From the NCBI RefSeq assembly GCF_042663885.1, contig NZ_JBHSXV010000001.1: a stretch of 64,000 nucleotides of DNA; one strand, written 5' to 3'. This stretch comes from Aquipuribacter hungaricus (lineage in GTDB: Bacteria > Actinomycetota > Actinomycetes > Actinomycetales > JBBAYJ01). The notes under the pieces are model-generated. The model saw only the letters and a program-made list of their open reading frames with translations, was not told the DNA's origin and did no database searches. Shown piece by piece: positions 8,632-16,817 of this stretch (its first letter is position 1; each line of letters starts with the position of its first letter). Position numbers and translations under genes: made by a program.

Positions 8632-9069
8632 GCGGGCCATCGGGGTGTGGGGGATCCCGTCCTCGACGAAGTCCTCCCCGTCCCGGACGAAGCCGTGGCG
8701 GCCGTACCAGCCCGCCAGGTGGCTCTGCGCGTCCAGCACGACGGTGGCCGACGCGCCGTGGTCGGCGACGACCTGGCCCACCAGCACCCCCGCCAGCCCG
8801 CGGCCCCGGGCGGCGGGCGCGGTGACCACCCGGCCCACCCGCAGGCCCGCCGGGTCGGCGAGCACGCGCAGGTAGGCGAGCACCGCCCCCGGGCGGCCCG
8901 GCTCGTGCACCCAGCGGTGCTCGGTCGTCGGCTCCGTGTCGCGCCCGTCCAGGTCCGGGTAGGCGCACTCCTGCTCGACGACGAACACGTCGCTGCGCAG
9001 CCGCAGCAGCTCGTAGGCCGTGCGCACGTCCAGCTCGTCCCACCGCGCCCGGGCGGTCTCCTGCTCCAC
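8620..9069 (-). CDS. GNAT family N-acetyltransferase (ElaA-like)
   Basis: About 149 residues. The opening DELDVRTAYELLRLRSDVFVVEQ followed by YPDLDGRD is the ElaA-type start of GNAT proteins. The acetyl-CoA loop is RVVTAPAARGRGLAG and the end GWYGRHGFVRDGEDFVEDGI is typical. The acceptor substrate is unknown. I prefer the GTG at 9069 because TAGCCT lies eight bases upstream (leaderless pattern); a TTG at 9078 would add three residues and has no ribosome site. It is monocistronic, convergent with hemQ and divergent from the chemoreceptor. Confidence 0.85.
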   Translation of the reverse strand: MEQETARARWDELDVRTAYELLRLRSDVFVVEQECAYPDLDGRDTEPTTEHRWVHEPGRPGAVLAYLRVLADPAGLRVGRVVTAPAARGRGLAGVLVGQVVADHGASATVVLDAQSHLAGWYGRHGFVRDGEDFVEDGIPHTPMARPAG

Positions 9070-9077
9070 GACGGGCA

Positions 9078-9083
9078 AGGCTA
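9078..9083 (-). promoter_or_regulatory. -10 hexamer TAGCCT before the GNAT gene
   Basis: TAGCCT on the minus strand ends eight bases before GTG 9069, without a Shine-Dalgarno between; it supports that start over the upstream TTG. Confidence 0.45.
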
Positions 9084-9189
9084 GGCGGCGGGTGGCGTGC
9101 CGCCGTCAAGGTCGGGTGCCGGCGTGCCGATGCCCGGGGCACGGCCGACCGCGGCCGCGACACCGCCGTGCCGCCGCCCAGGAGTCCCC

Positions 9190-10839
9190 ATGGCCCCCAG
9201 CCCGCCCGTCCCCGCCGCGACCGTCGACGGCCACGCGACCGGGGGACGCCCGCCGCGTGCCGGCGCATGGCTGGCCGACCGGCGCCTCGCCACCCGGATG
9301 GGCGCCGTGGTCCTCGTGGCCACCGCCGCGCTCGCCGCCACGGCCGGGGTGGGCCTGCACGGGCTGGAGGGCACCGGTGCCAGCGCCGAGGACCTGCTCG
9401 CGGCCTCAGGGGCGACGCGCGCCGCGCTCGAGGCCGACATGATGCACGACGCGGTCCGGGCGGACGTCCTGTCGGCGCTGCTGGCCGACGGCGGGCAGGA
9501 GCGGTACGCCGCCGCCGCCGACCTGGCCGAGCACTCCGAGACCCTGCGCGCCCGGCTCGACGCCGTCGCCGCCGCCGGGCTGGGCGAGGAGGCGGAGGCC
9601 GCCGTCACCTCGGTCGGCCCCGCCGTCGAGGACTACCTCGTCGCCGCGGCCGACATCGCCGCCGTCGTGGAGCGTGACCCCGACGCGGCCCGCGACGCCT
9701 ACCCGCAGTTCCTCACCGCCTTCGAGGCCCTGGAGGAGGCGCTGCCCGTCGTCAGCGACACCGTCGCCGCGCAGGCCGTCGCCGCGGAGGAGCGCTCCGC
9801 CGCCCAGCGGCGCACCGCCGAGGCGGTCGTCGCCGGGGTCGCGGTCGGCGCGGTCGCGCTCCTCGTCCTGCTGGCCGTCGTGGTCGTCCGCTCCGTGACC
9901 CGGCCGCTGGGCCGCCTCGTCGACGCCGTGCAGGCACTGGCCGGGGGCGACCTCACCGTCAGCACCGGCCTCACCTCGCGCGACGAGGTCGGGGCCGTCG
10001 CCCAGGGCCTGGACCGGGCCACCGGGCAGGTCCGCTCGGTCGTGTCCGGCGTCGCGGCCAGCGCGACCGCCGTGGCCGCCGCCGCCGAGCAGCTCAGCCG
10101 GTCCTCGGAGCAGATCGCGGCCGGCGCGCACCGGTCGTCGGAGCAGGCCGCCGTCGTGTCCGCGACCGCCGAGCGGGTCTCGGGCGACGTGCGCACCGTC
10201 GCCGCCGGCTCGGAGGAGATGGGCGCGTCGATCCGCGAGATCGCCCAGGCGGCAGGCGAGGCCGCCCGGGTCGTGGCCGGCGCCGTCGCCGTGGTCGCCG
10301 CGGCCGACGCCACCATGGCGGCGCTCGGCACCTCGAGCACCGAGATCGGCAGCGTCGTCAAGGCCATCACGTCGATCGCCGAGCAGACCAACCTGCTGGC
10401 ACTCAACGCCACCATCGAGGCGGCGCGCGCGGGGGAGGCGGGCAAGGGCTTCGCCGTCGTCGCCACCGAGGTCAAGGAGCTCGCCCAGGAGACCGGCCGC
10501 GCCACCGAGGACATCGCCCGCCGCGTGGACTCCATCCAGTCCGGCACCACGGGCGCCGTGGGGGAGATGAGCCGGCTGTCGGCGATCATCGCCTCGATCC
10601 ACGACCTGCAGCTGTCGATCACGTCGGCGGTGGAGGAGCAGACGGCCACGACGGCGGGGATGTCGCGCGGTGTCGCCCAGGCCGCCGGCGGCACCAGCGA
10701 CATCGCCGCGAGCATCGTCGCCGTGGCCGAGGCGGCCGAGGGCACCGACCAGGCGGCCCGGGACACCCGGGCCGCCGTGGACGAGCTCACCCGCACCGCC
10801 GCCGGGCTCAGCGCCCAGGTGGGGCGCTTCCGGTACTGA
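9190..10839 (+). CDS. Methyl-accepting chemotaxis protein
   Basis: 549 residues from ATG 9190, chosen because AGGAG lies five bases upstream; an open frame extends further up but has no signal. Order: short cytoplasmic tail; membrane segment about 37-57; extracytoplasmic helical sensor rich in Glu/Ala (4-helix-bundle type); second membrane segment about 208-234 (AVALLVLLAVVVV); HAMP linker (RPLGRLVDAVQALAGGDLTV); then a long coiled-coil signalling domain with the hairpin tip EQTNLLALNATIEAARAG near residue 400. No CheA, CheW or flagellar genes are adjacent, so it is an orphan receptor whose ligand is unknown. It implies a motile or at least chemosensory organism. Confidence 0.93.
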   Translation: MAPSPPVPAATVDGHATGGRPPRAGAWLADRRLATRMGAVVLVATAALAATAGVGLHGLEGTGASAEDLLAASGATRAALEADMMHDAVRADVLSALLADGGQERYAAAADLAEHSETLRARLDAVAAAGLGEEAEAAVTSVGPAVEDYLVAAADIAAVVERDPDAARDAYPQFLTAFEALEEALPVVSDTVAAQAVAAEERSAAQRRTAEAVVAGVAVGAVALLVLLAVVVVRSVTRPLGRLVDAVQALAGGDLTVSTGLTSRDEVGAVAQGLDRATGQVRSVVSGVAASATAVAAAAEQLSRSSEQIAAGAHRSSEQAAVVSATAERVSGDVRTVAAGSEEMGASIREIAQAAGEAARVVAGAVAVVAAADATMAALGTSSTEIGSVVKAITSIAEQTNLLALNATIEAARAGEAGKGFAVVATEVKELAQETGRATEDIARRVDSIQSGTTGAVGEMSRLSAIIASIHDLQLSITSAVEEQTATTAGMSRGVAQAAGGTSDIAASIVAVAEAAEGTDQAARDTRAAVDELTRTAAGLSAQVGRFRY

Positions 10840-10843
10840 CCGG

Positions 10844-11332
10844 CTACGCCCCGGGCGCGGCCGGCTCGAAGCGCATGCTGATCGAGTTGATGCAGTAGCG
10901 CAGGTCGGTCGGGGTGCCGTATCCCTCGCCGGCGAAGACGTGGCCCATGTGGGAGCCGCACGCCGCGCAGCGGACCTCGGTGCGGACGGACCCGAAGGAC
11001 CGGTCCTCGATCTCCTCGACCCGGTCGCCGGCCAGGGCGGAGTAGAAGGACGGCCAGCCGCAGTGGCTGTCGAACTTCTGCTCGCTGCGGAACAGCTCGG
11101 TGCCGCAGGCGCGGCAGGAGTAGACGCCGACCTCGTGGTTGTCGGTGTACTCGCCGGTGTAGGCGCGCTCCGTGCCCGCGAGCCGGAGCACCTGGTACTC
11201 CTGCGGCGACAGGGTGGCGCGCCACTCCTCGTCGGTGCGGGCGGCGGGGTAGCGACCGGCGCCGGGCCCGTCCGTCGTGCCGGTGCCCTCGTGCGAGCTG
11301 GTGGGGGTGGTGCTGTCGCGTCGACCGAACAT
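10844..11332 (-). CDS. msrB: Peptide-methionine (R)-S-oxide reductase MsrB
   Basis: 162 residues, ATG 11332 with GGAGGAG upstream. It reduces methionine-R-sulfoxide in oxidised proteins. Zinc-binding pairs Cys73/Cys76 (CRAC) and Cys122/Cys125 (CAAC), HCGWPSF with Cys91 as the likely resolving residue, and catalytic Cys147 in RYCINSISMRF are all present. It is cytoplasmic, with no signal peptide. Only four bases separate its stop from that of the convergent chemoreceptor gene. Confidence 0.96.
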   Translation of the reverse strand: MFGRRDSTTPTSSHEGTGTTDGPGAGRYPAARTDEEWRATLSPQEYQVLRLAGTERAYTGEYTDNHEVGVYSCRACGTELFRSEQKFDSHCGWPSFYSALAGDRVEEIEDRSFGSVRTEVRCAACGSHMGHVFAGEGYGTPTDLRYCINSISMRFEPAAPGA

Positions 11333-11459
11333 GAGATCTCCTCCCGGGGCGCCGTGGGTCCGGCGCGCCCACCGGGGCCAACGTGGTCCCCGCGCGGGCT
11401 GTTCCGGCGCGGCCGGCCACCGCGCGACGGCCGTGGGCGCCGGCTGCCAGACTCGCCGG

Positions 11460-12821
11460 GTGCCGAGCCTCCGCCGTCGACGGGCCGCCGTCCTCCCCGC
11501 CGGTCCCGCCGCCCCGCCCGCCGTGACCCTGTCGGCCCCGTCCGGGCAGGCGACGCCCCCGGCCCCGGTAGACTCCGCCGACGACGGGCCCCGGCGCGTG
11601 CGCAGGGGTCTGCGCCACGGCCGGCTGGCCACGGTGCTCGTCGTCGGGGGGACGGCTCTCGGGGCGGGGCTGCTGTTCTCCGCGCTCGTCAGCGCCGTGG
11701 CCGCGTACTTCGTCCGGCGCGTGCTCACGCCGGACCGGGTGCGGCCCGACGACACCGAGGTGCTCAGCGTCGGCCCCGGCACCGTGACGCTGCGGGCGAC
11801 GGACGAGACCGTCGCGCGCGGCCGCTACGGCCTGCGCCTGCACGGCGGCCTCAGCCACGCCCGGCTCGGCGAGGTGCTGCGCGCCGACGGGCCCACGGTC
11901 ACCCGGGAGCTCGTCGAGGTCGACGGCCCCATGAAGGTGGGCCCCGCCCGGTGGAGCCCGTCCTACTACGCCGGCGACCCGACGTCGGCGCTCGGCCTGC
12001 CCCACGAGGACGTCGTCCTCGACGGCGAGGTCGGCCCGCTGCCCGCCTGGGTCGTGCCGCCGCCCGAGGGAGCGCCCGCATCGGACGTCTGGGCCGTCCT
12101 CGTCCACGGCCGCGGCGCCACCCGCGAGGAGTGCCTGCGCGCGCTGCCCGTGCTCCAGCGCCTGGGCCTGCCGGCGGTGGTCCCCAGCTACCGCAACGAC
12201 GCCGACGCCCCGGCCCTGCCCGGCGGCCGCTACCACCTCGGCGACACCGAGTGGGCGGACATCGAGCACGCCGTGCGGCTCGCGCTGCGCCGCGGCGCCA
12301 GCGGGGTCGTCCTCGTCGGCTGGTCGATGGGCGGCGCGATCGTCCTGCAGCTGCTGTCCCGCTCCCGCCTGCTGCACGTGGTCCGGGCGGTCGTCCTCGA
12401 CGCGCCCGTCGTGTCGTGGGCCGACGTCCTCGACCACCAGGCCCGCGTCAACCGGGTGCCGGTGTGGGTGGCGCGGCTGGGCGTGGAGCTGCTCGGCCGC
12501 AAGCAGGCCGACCGGCTCTTCGGGGTCGAGGGCCCGGTCGAGCTCGACCGCTTCGACTGGGTGGCGCGGGCCAACGAGCTGCGCCACCGCATGCTCGTCG
12601 TCCACTCCGACGACGACGAGTTCGTGCCCTCGGGTCCCACCCGCAGGCTCGCCCAGGCACGGCCGGACCTCGTCACGCACGTGCCGTTCCGGGGCGCGCG
12701 GCACTGCCAGGAGTGGAACGTCGACCCCGTCCGCTGGGAGCAGGTGGTCGAGGACTACCTGCGCGCCGAGCTGGGGTCGCAGCTGCCGGCCGCCGCGGGG
12801 GACGGTCCGACGCCTTCCTGA
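11460..12821 (+). CDS. Membrane-anchored alpha/beta hydrolase
   Basis: 453 residues. After a basic, Pro/Ala-rich tail there is one membrane segment (about 56-84), so the catalytic domain probably faces outward. The hydrolase domain has the nucleophile elbow GWSMGG (Ser289), an acid in HSDDDEFVP (about Asp385) and His415 in GARHCQEW. VHGRGATREECLRALP forms the oxyanion region. The substrate is unknown; it resembles actinobacterial hydrolases annotated as peptidase-like or esterase-like. The GTG at 11460 has CAGACT six bases upstream and no ribosome site; starts at 11523 or later are possible. It is divergent from msrB. Confidence 0.82.
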   Translation: MPSLRRRRAAVLPAGPAAPPAVTLSAPSGQATPPAPVDSADDGPRRVRRGLRHGRLATVLVVGGTALGAGLLFSALVSAVAAYFVRRVLTPDRVRPDDTEVLSVGPGTVTLRATDETVARGRYGLRLHGGLSHARLGEVLRADGPTVTRELVEVDGPMKVGPARWSPSYYAGDPTSALGLPHEDVVLDGEVGPLPAWVVPPPEGAPASDVWAVLVHGRGATREECLRALPVLQRLGLPAVVPSYRNDADAPALPGGRYHLGDTEWADIEHAVRLALRRGASGVVLVGWSMGGAIVLQLLSRSRLLHVVRAVVLDAPVVSWADVLDHQARVNRVPVWVARLGVELLGRKQADRLFGVEGPVELDRFDWVARANELRHRMLVVHSDDDEFVPSGPTRRLAQARPDLVTHVPFRGARHCQEWNVDPVRWEQVVEDYLRAELGSQLPAAAGDGPTPS

Positions 12822-12840
12822 GCCGGCTGCCGGGGGCGGG

Positions 12841-13218
12841 TCAGCTGTGGACGACCGCCTCGACGTTGTGCCCGTCCGGGTCGCGCACGAACACGGCGTA
12901 GTAGCCGGGGTGGTACTCGGGCCACTCCCGGGGGGCGTGCAGCACCTCGGCCCCGAGCGTCACCGCGGCACCGTGGACCGCGTCCACCACGGCACGGTCG
13001 GCGACGACGAACGCCAGGTGGAGCTCGCCCGCGAGCGGGCCGGCGGTGGGGCTCAGCCAGAAGTCCGGCGGCCCGTCGCCCGCGGCCAGGCCCAGCACCG
13101 GGCCGCCGGGCGTGGGGATGCGGGTGGCCTCGCGCCAGCCCGCGGGCGCCATGAGCGCGAGGTAGAACGCCGCCGAGGCCTCGACGTCGGCGGCGGGGAT
13201 CCCTACGTGGTCCAGCAT
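12841..13218 (-). CDS. VOC family (glyoxalase/dioxygenase-fold) protein
   Basis: 125 residues. It shows the paired beta-alpha-beta-beta-beta modules of the vicinal oxygen chelate fold: LDHVGIPAADVEASAAFYLAL at the start and VFVRDPDGHNVEAVVH at the end. Candidate metal ligands His4, His72 (ELHLAF) and Glu121 are present. Substrate and reaction cannot be told from sequence. The ATG at 13218 is preceded seven bases upstream by TACGGT with no Shine-Dalgarno. It is convergent with the hydrolase gene. Confidence 0.85.
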   Translation of the reverse strand: MLDHVGIPAADVEASAAFYLALMAPAGWREATRIPTPGGPVLGLAAGDGPPDFWLSPTAGPLAGELHLAFVVADRAVVDAVHGAAVTLGAEVLHAPREWPEYHPGYYAVFVRDPDGHNVEAVVHS

Positions 13219-13225
13219 GGCGGGG

Positions 13226-13231
13226 ACCGTA
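13226..13231 (-). promoter_or_regulatory. -10 hexamer TACGGT before the VOC gene
   Basis: TACGGT on the minus strand ends seven bases before the ATG at 13218; this is the leaderless layout. Confidence 0.55.
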
Positions 13232-13266
13232 GCGGCGACCCCGGACAGCCCGGCCCGCCAGGCGCG

Positions 13267-14103
13267 CTAGGCGTCCTGTTCGTCGGGCACCGTGCCCCGG
13301 TCGCGCACCCAGCGGGCGAGCAGGGTCCCCTCGGCGTGCAGCAGCCCGGCCAGCGAGAAGCCGCGCGGGTCCCCCGCGGCACCGGTGACGGCGCGCGCAC
13401 CGTCGCCCGCCACGAGCACGGGGCTCGTCGTCAGGCAGAGCTCGTCGAGCAGGTCCGCCGCCGCGAGGGCGCCGAGCAGCTCGGGTCCCCCCTCGCAGAG
13501 CACCCGGGTGAGACCGCGCCGGGCGAGCCGGTCGAGCAGGTCGGCCAGGTCGACGCCGCCGTGGTCCGTGCCACCGCGGTCTGTACCCCCGTGGTCGCCC
13601 CCGCCGCACACCAGCACCCGGTCCTCGCCCGCGGTGCCGACCGCCCGCGCACGGGCGGCCTCGTCGCCGCCCGGCACCGCGACCAGCGCGGCACCCGGCT
13701 CGTCGAACATCCCGCGGCCGGCCTCGACGCGGCCCGAGCGGGTGACCTGCACGAGCACGGCGGCGGTGCGCCGACCGGCCCGGGCGCGCTCCGGCCCGAG
13801 CACCCGGTGCGGCCGCACGGGGCCGTAGCCCTCGGTCCGGGCGGTCCCGGCACCCACCAGGACGACGTCGGCCAGCCCGCGGAGCACCCCGAAGACCTGC
13901 TTGTCCACGGTGCCGCTCACCGAGGCCGAGCGGCCGTCGGCGCCCGACACCGCGCCGTCGAGGCTGGTCGCCGTGTTGGCGCGCACCCACGGCCGCCCCT
14001 CCGCGACGGATGAGGGGTAGGCGTAGCGGGCCGCGAGCGCCCGCGCCGCCTCGTCCGGCGCTGCGGGCAGGACGCCCGTCGGGGCGCCGAGCAGGGCCTC
14101 CAC
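13267..14103 (-). CDS. RibD C-terminal domain (pyrimidine/dihydrofolate-type reductase) family protein
   Basis: 278 residues. The core resembles the NADPH-dependent reductase half of RibD: RPWVRANTATSLDGAVSG near residue 40, DVVLVGAGTARTEGYGPVR near 80, and VLCEGGPELLGALAAADLLDELCLTTSPVLV-type sequence at about 200-230. There is no deaminase domain, so it is not a full riboflavin enzyme; a reductase acting on a nucleotide-like substrate is the best guess. A Gly/Asp/His repeat (GGTDRGGTDHGG) sits mid-protein. It starts two bases after the sufE stop in the sseA-sufE operon, an association seen in other actinobacteria but without a known reason. Confidence 0.82.
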   Translation of the reverse strand: MEALLGAPTGVLPAAPDEAARALAARYAYPSSVAEGRPWVRANTATSLDGAVSGADGRSASVSGTVDKQVFGVLRGLADVVLVGAGTARTEGYGPVRPHRVLGPERARAGRRTAAVLVQVTRSGRVEAGRGMFDEPGAALVAVPGGDEAARARAVGTAGEDRVLVCGGGDHGGTDRGGTDHGGVDLADLLDRLARRGLTRVLCEGGPELLGALAAADLLDELCLTTSPVLVAGDGARAVTGAAGDPRGFSLAGLLHAEGTLLARWVRDRGTVPDEQDA

Positions 14104-14105
14104 GC

Positions 14106-14555
14106 CTAGACGGCGGCCTTCTCGCGAACCTGCCGCTGGATCCGGCCGAGCATCCCGGACATCCCGCGCAGGCGCAGCATGCTCACCGCGCGCTCCAGGC
14201 CCAGGCGGTGCGGCACGTCGTCGGGCACGGCGAGCACCCCGGCGGCGTCCAGGCCCGTCATGCCCTCGGCGAGGATCGCCGCGAACCCACGCGTCGTCGG
14301 TGCCTCGCGGGGCGCCGACAGGTACACGTGGACGGGTGCCTGTGGGCCGGTCCCCTCGACCTCGACGTGGACGAACACGGGGGACTGGCACTCCGGGACG
14401 ACCTCCATCACCTCGCGGTGGGAGGCCAGGTGCTCCGGCAGCTCGGGCAGGCCGTCGGCGAACTCCAGGAGCAGGACGAGGCGGTCCTGCTGCTCGAGCG
14501 CGCCGAAGTCCTCGACGACCGCGTCGAACCGACCGGGCAGGGTGCCGTCGCTCAC
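14106..14555 (-). CDS. sufE: SufE family sulfur-acceptor protein
   Basis: 149 residues. SufE proteins accept sulfane sulfur from a cysteine desulfurase on a surface cysteine; here Cys56 in VPECQSPVFVHVE is in the right place. Other signatures are LLEFADGLPELP and the helical end LGLERAVSMLRLRGMSGMLGRIQRQV. The GTG start overlaps the sseA stop by four bases, so a rhodanese and a sulfur acceptor are made together. No desulfurase is adjacent. Confidence 0.93.
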   Translation of the reverse strand: MSDGTLPGRFDAVVEDFGALEQQDRLVLLLEFADGLPELPEHLASHREVMEVVPECQSPVFVHVEVEGTGPQAPVHVYLSAPREAPTTRGFAAILAEGMTGLDAAGVLAVPDDVPHRLGLERAVSMLRLRGMSGMLGRIQRQVREKAAV

Positions 14556-15442
14556 GCCTGGCCCGGCTCGGCGCCCGTGGCGATGGGGACGCGCACGGCG
14601 TTGCCCCACTCCGTCCACGACCCGTCGTAGTTGCGGACCTTCTCGAAGCCCAGCAGGTGGGTGAGGACGAACCAGGTGTGGCTCGAGCGCTCCCCGATCC
14701 GGCAGTAGGCGACGACGTCGTCGGTGGGCTGCAGGCCCTTCTCGCCGGTGTAGACCGCCTCGAGCTCCTCGCGGGACTTGAAGCCGCCGTCCTCGGCGAC
14801 CGCGCGGGCCCACGGCACCGACTGCGCCCCCGGGATGTGGCCGCCGCGCAGGGCGCCCTCCTCCGGGTAGGCCGGCATGTGGGTCCGCTGGCCGGTGTAC
14901 TCCTCGGGGGAGCGGACGTCGACCATCGGCTTGCCCAGGTGCTGCAGCACGTCGGGCAGGAAGGCGCGGATGCTGCTGTCGTCGCGCTCGACGACGGGGT
15001 AGTCGACGGCGGGGACGGCCGGCTTGTCGGTCGTGTACGCCCGGCCCTCGGCCTCCCACTTGGTGCGGCCGCCGTCGAGCAGCCGGACGTCCTCGTGGCC
15101 GAACAGCGTGAACACCCACAGCGCGTAGGCGGCCCACCAGTTGTTCTTGTCGCCGTACAGCACGACGGTGTCCTCGCGCGAGATGCCCTTGGCGCGCATG
15201 AGCGCCGCGAAGCCCTCGCCGTCCACGTAGTCGCGGGTCACCGGGTCGTTGAGCTCGGTGTGCCAGTCGATCTTGACGGCACCCTCGATGTGGCCGGTCT
15301 CGTAGAGCAGGACGTCCTCGCTGGACTCCACGACCACCAGGCCGGGGGTGCCGAGCCGGTCGGCCAGCCACCCGGTCGTGACCAGGCGCTCCGGGTGGGC
15401 GTAGGGGGCGAGCTTGGCGTCGGTGTCGTGCTCGGTCGGCAC
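14552..15442 (-). CDS. sseA: Thiosulfate/3-mercaptopyruvate sulfurtransferase (tandem rhodanese)
   Basis: 296 residues, two rhodanese domains. The first is inactive (no cysteine at the loop DTVVLYGDKNNWW). The second has Cys247 in the loop CRIGERSSHTWF, the form seen in actinobacterial CysA/SseA proteins. It transfers sulfane sulfur to a thiophilic acceptor, plausibly feeding the coupled SufE. GTG start at 15442 with GAGGAG upstream. It is divergent from zapE. Confidence 0.92.
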   Translation of the reverse strand: MPTEHDTDAKLAPYAHPERLVTTGWLADRLGTPGLVVVESSEDVLLYETGHIEGAVKIDWHTELNDPVTRDYVDGEGFAALMRAKGISREDTVVLYGDKNNWWAAYALWVFTLFGHEDVRLLDGGRTKWEAEGRAYTTDKPAVPAVDYPVVERDDSSIRAFLPDVLQHLGKPMVDVRSPEEYTGQRTHMPAYPEEGALRGGHIPGAQSVPWARAVAEDGGFKSREELEAVYTGEKGLQPTDDVVAYCRIGERSSHTWFVLTHLLGFEKVRNYDGSWTEWGNAVRVPIATGAEPGQA

Positions 15443-15574
15443 TGGGGTCTCCTCAGGGTGGGGCGGGCGTGCGGCTGGCGGTCGGGGCAGGGCTCCCCGC
15501 CTGTCAGAGGGTGCCAACACCCGGCGTGCCGTGCCCGTTCCCCGTCCGGTCCCCGGGCGTGTCGCCCCGCCCCG

Positions 15575-15580
15575 TAGCCT
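15575..15580 (+). promoter_or_regulatory. -10 hexamer TAGCCT before zapE
   Basis: TAGCCT ends seven bases before the GTG at 15588, with no Shine-Dalgarno; a probable leaderless promoter. Confidence 0.6.
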
Positions 15581-15587
15581 CCTGGCC

Positions 15588-16619
15588 GTGCGCACCCAGG
15601 CCGACCGGCTCGTCGACCGGCACCCCGCCCTGGACCGGACCCGGCTGCTCGACGACCTGGTCCCGCCGCCCCGGTTCTCCGAGGCCCGCCTGTCCACGTA
15701 CCGGCCCGATCCCGCCCAGCCGAGCCAGATCGAGGCCCGCGACCACGTCGGCCGCTTCTCTTCGGCCGGTGCTTTGACGGCCCCCCGCCGAGGCCTGGGG
15801 CGCCTGCTGGGGCGCGTGCAGGAGGACCCCGAGCCCCGGGGGCTGTACCTGGACGGGGGGTTCGGCGTCGGCAAGACCCACCTGCTCGCGGCGGCCTGGC
15901 ACGAGGCCGCCGGGCGCAAGCACTACGGCACGTTCGTGGAGTACACCCAGCTGGCCGGGGCGCTCGGCTTCCGCGGCGCCGTCGACGCGCTGCGCGGCGC
16001 GGACCTGGTCTGCATCGACGAGTTCGAGCTCGACGACCCCGGCGACACGGTGCTCATGGCCCGGCTGCTGCGCGAGCTCGCCGACTCCGGGGCCCGGCTC
16101 GCCGCGACCTCCAACACGCTGCCCGGCTCGCTCGGCAGCGACCGGTTCGCCGCCGAGGACTTCCTGCGCGAGATCCAGGCGCTCGGGCGGCTGTTCGAGG
16201 TGGTGACCGTGGACGGCGACGACTACCGCCACCGCGGTGCGCCCCCCACCCCGGAGCCCGCCGCCCCCGCAGACCTCGCGGCGCTCGCCGGGCGCCCGGG
16301 CGCCACGGTCGACGACTTCGCCGACCTGTGCGCGCACCTGGCCACGGTGCACCCGAGCCGCTACGGCGCCCTGCTGGACGGCGTGACCGAGGTCGGCTGG
16401 TCCGGCGTGGCCCCGGTGCCGGACCAGAACGTCGCCCTGCGCCTGGTGGTGCTCGCCGACCGGATGTACGACCGCGCGCTGCCGCTCACGGCCGGGGGAG
16501 AGCCGCTGTCGGCGCTCTTCGACGAGGCCATGCTGCGCGGCGGCTACCGCAAGAAGTACCTGCGCGCGCTCAGCCGGCTGACCGCGCTCGCCCGCGAGGC
16601 GGGGTCGGTGGCCGCCTAG
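15588..16619 (+). CDS. zapE: Cell division protein ZapE / AFG1-like ATPase
   Basis: 343 residues, AFG1-like P-loop ATPase. Walker A is GGFGVGKTH (residues 90-98), Walker B LVCIDEFELDD, sensor region ATSNTLPGSLGSDRF, and the ending RGGYRKKYLRALSRL is conserved. In Escherichia coli ZapE modulates the division ring; in actinobacteria the role is inferred only. The GTG start at 15588 is supported by the TAGCCT hexamer upstream. It is monocistronic, divergent from sseA and convergent with treZ. Confidence 0.9.
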   Translation: MRTQADRLVDRHPALDRTRLLDDLVPPPRFSEARLSTYRPDPAQPSQIEARDHVGRFSSAGALTAPRRGLGRLLGRVQEDPEPRGLYLDGGFGVGKTHLLAAAWHEAAGRKHYGTFVEYTQLAGALGFRGAVDALRGADLVCIDEFELDDPGDTVLMARLLRELADSGARLAATSNTLPGSLGSDRFAAEDFLREIQALGRLFEVVTVDGDDYRHRGAPPTPEPAAPADLAALAGRPGATVDDFADLCAHLATVHPSRYGALLDGVTEVGWSGVAPVPDQNVALRLVVLADRMYDRALPLTAGGEPLSALFDEAMLRGGYRKKYLRALSRLTALAREAGSVAA

Positions 16620-16717
16620 GGCGAGCAGGGCGGCCGTGCCGGTCGACCGGTGCGCGCAGGGCGAGCGACGTGGCCGGGCCGGGGCGGGTGGGCTGCGCCA
16701 CCACCACCCCGTTCCGA

Positions 16718-16792
16718 CACGACGGCACCCTGCGCCGGAGCTGTCCCGTCGCAGGGTGCCGTCGTGCCGGCTAGACCGTCGCAGGGTGCCGT
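16718..16792. repeat. Inverted plus direct 17-bp repeats between convergent zapE and treZ (likely bidirectional terminator)
   Basis: CACGACGGCACCCTGCG at 16718-16734 is exactly complementary to 16750-16766, leaving a 15-base loop. The right-hand part recurs as a direct repeat: CCGTCGCAGGGTGCCGT at 16746-16762 and again at 16776-16792, 30 bases later. The position between two convergent stops suggests a terminator, but the extra direct copy is more than a terminator needs. Confidence 0.6.
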
Positions 16793-16817
16793 TGCGACGA
16801 ATCAGACGGCGGACGCG

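Noticed and set aside
9097..9189. Longer start for the chemoreceptor
   Set aside because: AGGAG directly precedes ATG 9190; the upstream codons give a Pro/Arg-rich sequence typical of noncoding GC-rich DNA.
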